From contig JANBPU010000003.1 of assembly GCA_027575805.1 (NCBI GenBank), forward strand, positions 62,001-126,000: 64,000 bases of DNA. The letters are read 5' to 3'. Position 1 is the stretch's first letter; every line of letters starts with the position of its first letter. The DNA comes from Mycoemilia scoparia (lineage: Eukaryota > Kickxellomycota > Kickxellomycetes > Kickxellales > Kickxellaceae). The notes beneath the pieces were generated by a model. That model was not told the origin of the DNA and searched no databases. It saw nothing but the letters and a program-made list of their open reading frames with translations. Of this stretch, positions 56,170-64,000 are shown piece by piece. The position numbers were made by a program, and so were the translations under genes.

Positions 56170-56542
56170 TTTCCATAAGAAATCATACCGCCTTATGCTC
56201 TGTATGGGCTTTTCATTTTGACATGTTTTGACTATTTTATAAATTCTGCTTTTAATACATAAAAAGAGTTTTGGTGCCTTTTGGCTAGTAAACAGATAAA
56301 TATGAAACATTACCAAGAAAGAGACGTGGGTCAGTTATACCCAGGCGTGTGGGACAAATTGAAGACATTTGTTTCTAGAAATGTGTGCAGTTGGATGGGC
56401 AAAGATTGTTCCCAGAGATAGATTTCCTACTTCATGTAATGCAGTGTATAGGAGTCGTTTAATGATGCACTCTATAGCACACGCATTTTAGGCTTTATTT
56501 CCCACTGTTATTATTTTTATATTTGTATTACAGAATTAAAAT
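56170..56542. other. Spacer between transporter copies 2 and 3
   Basis: 373 bp with the copy 3 promoter. Nothing else recognised. Confidence 0.45.
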
Positions 56543-57610
56543 ATGATGAGCGAAGAGCAAGAGGAGGCTGATTTGCATCCTGAAGAGCCAACACTCTTTG
56601 GAGTCCAAATGAAATGGATTTCTTTGGGCACTCTGGCCATACACAATAGCATACTTGGGATTGTCCTGACGTATTCAAGAATGGAAAGCGCAAAGGAGCC
56701 GTATCTAAACTCGACTGCAGTATTTTTCAGCGAAGCTATCAAGGTCGCCATATCTTTTGCAATGATGATTTATACTCTCGACAAACGCAAATGTGCTGAT
56801 GAAGAACAAGGAGTATGGGCCACAGTGTGCACAACTATAAAGAGGGAGGTGTTTGGTGCCGATGCTTGGAAGGTCTCAATACCCGCCCTACTATACACAG
56901 TACAGAACAACCTCCAGTATATTGCTGCTGGCAATCTTGACACAGCTACATTCCAAGTCACTTATCAGCTAAAGATTCTTACGACAGCGCTGTGTTCGGT
57001 GATCCTGCTCAAGACAGTCTTGAATGGAACAAAGTGGATTTCGCTGCTTATGTTGACAGTGGGAGTTGCATTTACATCTGTGGAGAAGTTCACATCCCAG
57101 CCCGAGGCTGAAACAAAGAGTTCCATGGCTTCACAGAATGTCGTTACTGGGCTCATCGCGGTTTTGCTAGCATGCACGTCTTCTGGGCTTTCTGGAGTGT
57201 ACTTTGAAAAGATTCTAAAGGGAACAGCACCATCGCTGTGGGTACGCAACTTTCAGTTATCGGTTTTCTCGCTGGCTATTGCCACCACAGGTATTTTGAT
57301 CTTTGATAGCCATGCGATCATTGAAACGGGCTTTCTTCACGGTTATACACCATGGACATGGGCTGCAATTTTATGCCAAGCAACAGGCGGGATGGTTGCG
57401 GCAGTTGTTGTCAAGTACGCCAATAACATACTCAAAGGCTTTGCAACCAGCATTGCCATCATCATCTCTTCGGTCTTCTCTATTTGGATATTTGATTTCA
57501 ATCCGGGATCCTTTTTCCTCAGCGGATCCACGCTTGTTGTATATGCCACCGTGCTATACGGCTCCAGTGATACACCTGAGCCTGAAAAGAAACAGGCAAC
57601 CCCAATTTGA
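56543..57610 (+). CDS. Nucleotide-sugar transporter 3 (SLC35A), tandem copy
   Basis: One exon, 355 residues, start MMSEEQEEADLHPEEPTLFG. Conserved blocks: YLNSTAVFFSEAIKVAISFA, SIPALLYTVQNNLQYIAAGN, LDTATFQVTYQLKILTTALC, SGVYFEKILKGTAPSLWVRN, GGMVAAVVVKYANNILKGFA and SIWIFDFNPG. It resembles copy 1 more than copy 2. The C-terminus ends EPEKKQATPI. All three copies run on the same strand with spacers of about 370 bp, which indicates local duplication. Confidence 0.93.
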   Translation: MMSEEQEEADLHPEEPTLFGVQMKWISLGTLAIHNSILGIVLTYSRMESAKEPYLNSTAVFFSEAIKVAISFAMMIYTLDKRKCADEEQGVWATVCTTIKREVFGADAWKVSIPALLYTVQNNLQYIAAGNLDTATFQVTYQLKILTTALCSVILLKTVLNGTKWISLLMLTVGVAFTSVEKFTSQPEAETKSSMASQNVVTGLIAVLLACTSSGLSGVYFEKILKGTAPSLWVRNFQLSVFSLAIATTGILIFDSHAIIETGFLHGYTPWTWAAILCQATGGMVAAVVVKYANNILKGFATSIAIIISSVFSIWIFDFNPGSFFLSGSTLVVYATVLYGSSDTPEPEKKQATPI

Positions 57611-57936
57611 TGGTCTCTACATTTTTATTTACACAATCACTTCCGTTGGCAGTTTGAGTGTCAATGAACGCCTAGCCGAACAGAGCATAGCAGAACACAA
57701 GGTTCTCTAAACAACATTTAGATTTAAACATTTCATTTTTGATTTGAAATACTGGGCAGTGTTTTTAGTATAACAGGGAAAATAATCACTTTTGACCGGG
57801 ATTCCATATGAATTTAGCTAAATGAGTATATATACTTTGATAGTCTTGTAGAAATTTTTGTTGTTAGGTCCAGATGTATTATCTAAAGGGAATATCATAA
57901 GGAGTTTTAGCAGCGACACCAACAGCAGGCTAGTTT
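57611..57936. other. Tail-to-tail spacer between transporter 3 and COQ5
   Basis: 326 bp of AT-rich 3' flanks. Nothing recognised. Confidence 0.5.
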
Positions 57937-59180
<1,244 letters not shown>

Positions 59181-59525
59181 GGTACAGTTTATAATCTTAA
59201 TCAGTGCTCGCACCAAATAGTAAAGCAAAAGGTGATGACAGTTATCATTTTTCAAATAGTACAGACAACCTTTGAAATCATCAGGATTAATCCTTATTCC
59301 TGCTAATTGAAACAGTGACATAAAACGAAAATAATCAAACACCTGATTAAAAGTCAACATCTAACGTCTAAAATAAAATCAATGCTGGCTCAAGCTTGAT
59401 GCGACATATTCTTGTTTATTCTAAACTTTCACATACATATACCAACTACAAAAAGTGGTCGGAATCTCGACCCCTTTGCAAATCGTACTGGTTGAATTAC
59501 GACAAATTCATATCCATACCTTTAA
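59181..59525. promoter_or_regulatory. Shared divergent promoter region of COQ5 (-) and ELYS (+)
   Basis: 345 bp between divergent start codons. No specific motif is assigned. Confidence 0.45.
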
Positions 59526-62500
59526 ATGGACGTTTTTGCAGAAGTTCCCAGCCTTCCACGGGATTTCAGTGGCCATAGACCCTTTCCATCAAAAGTGTCT
59601 GGTGGTTATGTAGGCTTCCCTTCTACCTCAGACGCGTCTAATTCCAAATTATTTTATCGTTACACTCAGCATGGACTCGAAGTTCGTGATGGCACACTTC
59701 TTAGTAGCCAGCTTCCTGAGGCCCTGGCCGTTTTCAGTACCTCCACTATGGTGTCTTACTGCTCCAGTGAGCCGACGATTGAATTTGTTATGCCCATTGT
59801 TATTGGCGGTGAGGCCTATTTTGTGATAATTATAAAAAGAAGCCAGGATGGCCAGCATGGTCTTTTGCTGTTCCACCCCTACACCCTCAACTCATATCCC
59901 ATCGATGTCGCTTTGCCTCAAAACATCACTGCTATGGATGCAATTGGGCTTGTGGATCCCCTCGAAGAAGTAGATGGCCCACCAGTATACGGTATGATTG
60001 CTATTGCATCAACCCATGGCGCAATTCATTTGGGAAAGCTCCACTTGTGCTTTAGTAACGAATGTGGCATGTCGGCCAATGTAACCTTAGTGAATCATCA
60101 GACATCAAGCACTGAAGACATGGTTGCAATCAGCCTCAAGCATATGAGCCTCAGCCCAACAAGTATCCTCATTTTTGTGGCAGACTCGAGCCAGAAGTGC
60201 GAAGTTCTTCGCCTAGATCTAGAAAATGGAGCAGAGTTCAGCACTTTGGCTAAAATTCGTGACAATAGTATAAAAGACCACATTAATGTACTAAAGATTG
60301 ATAACCTCACTCCTCACCGCTACAACCTATCCATTGGTGTCGGTGCCCGTGCTGTCGATGATGTGTCAAATCCCCCACCTGCATCGATATTTGTTTATTT
60401 CCTTTCGATTGATTCTAACTGGACTGTCTCCTGTGTTCCAAGTGGTTCTGCTGCCATCAATGTTCCAAAACCTTCGCAGCACTCGATGAGAAACCGCGGT
60501 GCTTCTGCCAGGCCTGTTGGTGGCACTGTAGCCCAAATTGAAATTAATAACATCAAGGACCGTGCGGTCCTTACGGTTTTGGTGGTTGCTCCACATGAAT
60601 CACAAGCATCTTCTTTCCAAGCCAACTCAAACGCCTTTAAGACATCCCGAAGCTATGTTGCTTCATTTGAAATCGCTTCTGAAGGCCTGTTCCATATTCA
60701 TACTTTAGAGCAGATTGGAACAACATTGGGCGAAAGGGCACTGGCAATTTCTATTGATCCAATGTATGCTGAACTTGAAATGCTTGCCCAGGAGCGTGTA
60801 TTTGGCTCATCGCTGTTTTCATTTGATCTTGTACCTGAAAACTCTTCATCTGGACTGAGCAGCAGTGTGGATATTGAGCAGTTCATTGGTAGAGATCCAT
60901 CAGAATTCCCGTATCCATTACAGGCTAGACAAGACGTTACCTCATTCAGGCAAAAGCTTGGTGGCGATTTGTTCTTTGACCTGCTTCTTGGACTGGCAGA
61001 TATCGATTCCAAATCTGTGTATCCTCCAAAAGATTTGGGCGATCTAAGAAAGTTTATATCAGCTATCTACGAATGCGGGCTGGATTCTTTAAAAAAGCAT
61101 TCTCTCGTTCTTTATCTCTTGATTGACCAAGGTGCAGCATCGGGTGATCCAAGCGTGTTCCTAACAAACTGGGAGCTACCAGAATCCGCCAGCCGGTATG
61201 CCAAACAGACATTCATCCCGCAGCACTTCCAGCACCTTGTTGCTGGATATTGGCTGATAGATCATGGTAAAGTACCTTTAGGACTTTCGTATCTATCTGA
61301 TCCCGCTGTTGAGGCTGACTGGGCCATTAAGATCCTTCGCGCTTCTATTGTATACAAGTGTTTCAGGGAAGCCCGCTACTTTATGGCATCTGTGAAATCT
61401 GTTCTTGATGAGACCCCAGAAGATATTGTCATACTGATGACCATATATCTCCACTGCAGTTTGGATGAGGCATTCTTTTTCCAAAGAAGATACGTTGACG
61501 ATCCAAGTCTTAGGGAGTATATGCTCACACAACTGTTTACTCATTGTCTATCTTCAAGCTCGCATAAAAGAGATGTCGATAGACTTTTAGAGCTGCCGTT
61601 TGATTCTGACGAAGAATACTGTTTGATACAATTCTGCAGAGATTCTTCTGCAATCATTGTTAAAGATTTCCTAGCCATGTACTACATACATCATGGAAGA
61701 CACATTGAGGCTATTCGGGTGTATGATGAAATAGTTGCTCTTGAAAAGGATCTCGAACCACTCACTCCTGCTCTACAGCGCAAGAGCAAGGCTCGCCAGC
61801 TTATTTCCCAAAATCTGCGAATGCTGCTTCCAGCCGCACAGCTTCCAACATTGGCCTTGTATGATAAAGAGCTAGACATGGATTCCAATCAGCTTTATGA
61901 TGATGATGATGATGAGGAATGGGTTATCACTCAGGCTTCTCAAGGCTCAAAGATCAGATCAGAAACTGGTGACATGGATATAGATGCAGAGGCAGAGGCA
62001 GCTGATAATCCAGAAGAAAGTACAGAGCACATTAAAGTCGTGGCAAAGCCAACAAAGCTTGACGCATTGCAGATTCCGCCGCTCTCTGCATCCAGGGCTA
62101 TAAGACGCCGTGCTCCTATTGGAAATAACAGTGGGGCGGCCCATGCACCTCAACAGGCACTGATCAAAGCATTGATGCGCCAAATGTTTTCAAATAGACC
62201 TATACCCGAATCGATACCCACAGATGCACCTACTTCTGGAGAACAGACTGCTGATGGCTCCTTTATGGACAGAGTTTCTGAGCCAGGCACTCCAAGAACA
62301 AAAGTGGGCACTAATGCACCAGGATCACCATGGAAAACGCCAACCTCTGTTGTTAGTGCTCGTGGGGAACAATCTCCAGGTGGCAATATGATAAATGCTG
62401 TATCCCCAGCTGCAGGCTTAAGAAGAGTGCCATTTGTTGGTCCACCAGTTACACCAAAGTCTGCTACTACACCATACTCCTCATTCAGCCCTGCCCCTGG

Positions 62501-63635
62501 CTCACAGCAACGCCATTCTTTGGCAGCAGATGAGTGGTCACCAACTAAAAGGATGAACAATGTCAATGTTGGGCACACTCCTGGGCCTCGTAGGGTTGGC
62601 GGGTCAGCGATTAGACAGCGTCCATTTTCGACACTAGGCTTTTCTTCACCAGGATCAAATAACCCCACTACATCACTACCTGGTGGTTTCCCGAGCCCCT
62701 TTAACAAATCTCCCTTCAACATTGCCAAGAGCACTTCCACGCCTGAATCCACAAAAACGGCAAACTCTTACATTTCTGGATCGCCTGGAACTCCTTCAAA
62801 ATTGCCTGGCCTTGGAAGCACACAATCTCCTGTTTTGAGTAGATATAGTCCTTCTGGAAACTCATCCTTGACCTCTCTATCTCCAACCAAGACAAACCCA
62901 TTCTCTACCTCTCCATCGCAAACAAAGTCTGGGCGTGTTTCGTTTACATCGCCCACCCACTCATCGCCTAATTCTACAGGCTCCAAGACTGACCCAGAGA
63001 TAGAAGAAAAGCAAAAATCCCCAGAACATCCAGAGCCTGCTATTAGATATAACCTGCGGAAACGCACTACCAGGTCTTCTACGTACACAGAAGCCACTGG
63101 TGATAACGATGAGGGCCAGGATGAAGACAGCTCATCATACCCAGAGACTCAGTACAATTCCAATAGGGCTGGTGTGTCTGTGCTGAATAATGCACAGAAT
63201 AGACCCATTAAGTCTGCAATGTCATCAAAGGAACGTGCTACTAGCCTGCGGACTACTCGCAATCGTCAGACATCATCACCTAGCTCATCGTCATCAGTGA
63301 CCGATTCTCCTGATGGTGCTCACATCCCAGGGGGCTTCCCAAAGGAATCCAGAAAGAGCTCACAGCCCAAAGGAAAACCATCACCCAGTCAATATCGCAA
63401 ACCTGCATCAACAGTCACTACCAGACTCCAGAGCAGTAGGTTAAAAAAGGTTAGCTTTGCAGAAGATCTAGATGAGCAGGACCAAAATGATGATGATATG
63501 GATGAATCAAGTGAGGACGATGACTTGGCCAATAATGAAAAAGTCCCAGAGCCAAACCGTATCAATTCAAAACTTATGATGATGGATGCCAGTAAAACAC
63601 CACGATATGCACGCACCCGTTCAAGAAAGAACTGA
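59526..63635 (+). CDS. ELYS/MEL-28-type nucleoporin, long form
   Basis: ELYS is a component of the nuclear pore Y-complex edge and in animals seeds post-mitotic pore assembly on chromatin. One exon, 1369 residues, start MDVFAEVPSLPRDFSG. Residues 1 to about 470 are beta-rich, consistent with a propeller. The helical ELYS domain is about residues 480-760: GGDLFFDLLLGLADI, FIPQHFQHLVAGYWLIDHGK, ASIVYKCFREARYFMASVKS, IVILMTIYLHCSLDEAFFFQ, RLLELPFDSDEEYCLIQFCR and VKDFLAMYYIHHGRHIEAIR, each aligning with human ELYS. The last 500 residues are disordered and Ser/Pro-rich with many TP/SP sites. Near the end, KKVSFAED (K1308-V-S-F1311) fits an RVxF PP1-docking motif. Most fungal ELYS relatives known to me are short (about 300 residues), so this form is notable. 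Confidence 0.85.
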   Translation: MDVFAEVPSLPRDFSGHRPFPSKVSGGYVGFPSTSDASNSKLFYRYTQHGLEVRDGTLLSSQLPEALAVFSTSTMVSYCSSEPTIEFVMPIVIGGEAYFVIIIKRSQDGQHGLLLFHPYTLNSYPIDVALPQNITAMDAIGLVDPLEEVDGPPVYGMIAIASTHGAIHLGKLHLCFSNECGMSANVTLVNHQTSSTEDMVAISLKHMSLSPTSILIFVADSSQKCEVLRLDLENGAEFSTLAKIRDNSIKDHINVLKIDNLTPHRYNLSIGVGARAVDDVSNPPPASIFVYFLSIDSNWTVSCVPSGSAAINVPKPSQHSMRNRGASARPVGGTVAQIEINNIKDRAVLTVLVVAPHESQASSFQANSNAFKTSRSYVASFEIASEGLFHIHTLEQIGTTLGERALAISIDPMYAELEMLAQERVFGSSLFSFDLVPENSSSGLSSSVDIEQFIGRDPSEFPYPLQARQDVTSFRQKLGGDLFFDLLLGLADIDSKSVYPPKDLGDLRKFISAIYECGLDSLKKHSLVLYLLIDQGAASGDPSVFLTNWELPESASRYAKQTFIPQHFQHLVAGYWLIDHGKVPLGLSYLSDPAVEADWAIKILRASIVYKCFREARYFMASVKSVLDETPEDIVILMTIYLHCSLDEAFFFQRRYVDDPSLREYMLTQLFTHCLSSSSHKRDVDRLLELPFDSDEEYCLIQFCRDSSAIIVKDFLAMYYIHHGRHIEAIRVYDEIVALEKDLEPLTPALQRKSKARQLISQNLRMLLPAAQLPTLALYDKELDMDSNQLYDDDDDEEWVITQASQGSKIRSETGDMDIDAEAEAADNPEESTEHIKVVAKPTKLDALQIPPLSASRAIRRRAPIGNNSGAAHAPQQALIKALMRQMFSNRPIPESIPTDAPTSGEQTADGSFMDRVSEPGTPRTKVGTNAPGSPWKTPTSVVSARGEQSPGGNMINAVSPAAGLRRVPFVGPPVTPKSATTPYSSFSPAPGSQQRHSLAADEWSPTKRMNNVNVGHTPGPRRVGGSAIRQRPFSTLGFSSPGSNNPTTSLPGGFPSPFNKSPFNIAKSTSTPESTKTANSYISGSPGTPSKLPGLGSTQSPVLSRYSPSGNSSLTSLSPTKTNPFSTSPSQTKSGRVSFTSPTHSSPNSTGSKTDPEIEEKQKSPEHPEPAIRYNLRKRTTRSSTYTEATGDNDEGQDEDSSSYPETQYNSNRAGVSVLNNAQNRPIKSAMSSKERATSLRTTRNRQTSSPSSSSSVTDSPDGAHIPGGFPKESRKSSQPKGKPSPSQYRKPASTVTTRLQSSRLKKVSFAEDLDEQDQNDDDMDESSEDDDLANNEKVPEPNRINSKLMMMDASKTPRYARTRSRKN

Positions 63636-64000
63636 ATTTTTTTGCACTACCCATTTAACTTTATGGCCCAAAAATAACTATAAAATGTTTTTCATAATAA
63701 ACTGGCTTGAAAAGAATGCAATGATAAAAATGGTTATTAGTTTTGGTGAAAATGGCTGGCTATTTTTAAAGCATGACCATTTGCTAATAAACGGCGATAA
63801 TCCATTTAGCTATAATAATTGCCCCTATAATCGCAGGCCACCAAAAGGCACCCTTCAAAAATATGATCCAAATGTCCCACAAAAAAAAACACTATAATTC
63901 CATTTGCTAGTTTTAATAAACGACTGAATTATGAATACCCGAAATTTTTATTTGACAGTCTAAAATTTAATTAATATGTTACTATGCCTTGACAAACTTT
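63636..64000. other. Right-edge spacer with a MITE copy
   Basis: 365 bp downstream of ELYS, containing the MITE at 63728-63873. Nothing else recognised before the window ends. Confidence 0.5.
63728..63873. mobile_element. MITE-like element, diverged left end
   Basis: The right half is well kept: GCCCCTATAATCGCAGGCCA, then CCACCAAAAGGCACCCTTCA, ending ATATGATCCA. The left end ATGGTTATTAGTTTTGGTG is only partly like the family end. It lies about 95 bp past the ELYS stop, so probably in its 3' UTR. Confidence 0.7.

Noticed and set aside
59181..59360. COQ5 start at the ATG at 59360
   Set aside because: It would add 60 residues of mixed hydrophobic sequence ahead of a good presequence start at 59180.

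Overview
The window is nuclear DNA of a fungus. The evidence is fungal-type gene content (ATG5, ATG9, AMS1-type mannosidase, SQS1, AFG1, PHO13, VMA21, a YIL108W-type metallopeptidase, NNF1), many short spliceosomal introns with GTAAGT/GTATGT donors, the standard genetic code and AT-rich spacers. Several features look unlike Dikarya and suggest an early-diverging lineage: a long animal-like ELYS nucleoporin, a TMEM242-like protein, and a PPIE-type RRM-cyclophilin. The placement within Fungi is an inference with low confidence. I recognise 25 protein genes, plus two small secreted proteins of unknown function (one frameshifted), one unrecognised small mitochondrial-type protein, one pseudogene family and one tRNA gene.

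Layout. 0-20 kb: EXO1 (-), a small basic mitochondrial-type protein (-), mitoferrin (-), MsrB (+), PPIE cyclophilin (+), PI4P 5-kinase (+), tRNA-His (-), PHO13-type phosphatase (-), TAF10 (-). 20-42 kb: a secreted Gly/Tyr-rich protein (-), a zinc metallopeptidase with a jacalin-like C-terminus (-), alpha-mannosidase AMS1 (+), ADE16/17-type ATIC (-), ATG5 (+), NNF1 (-), SQS1 (+), ATG9 (+), VMA21 (-). 42-64 kb: PTC1-type PP2C (+), RPS20/uS10 (+), AFG1 (-), TMEM242-like (+), a frameshifted secreted protein (-), three tandem nucleotide-sugar transporters (+), COQ5 (-), ELYS (+).

Functionally this is mostly housekeeping. A vacuole/autophagy-flavoured stretch (AMS1, ATG5, ATG9, VMA21) lies between 25 and 41.5 kb. 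Mitochondrial genes (mitoferrin, MsrB, AFG1, TMEM242-like, COQ5) are scattered.

The accessory layer is the less ordinary part. A family of short inverted-repeat elements (about 106-147 bp) occurs at least seven times, in an intron, promoters, 3' ends and spacers. Three of its members or remnants abut fragments of a second repeat family (here family Z), whose copies still read as a protein in one frame and whose best copy carries a signal peptide. Other points are probable GC-AG introns in TAF10 and NNF1, the triplicated transporter, and a PP1-docking-like motif in ELYS. No rRNA, CRISPR, telomere or complete autonomous transposon was seen.
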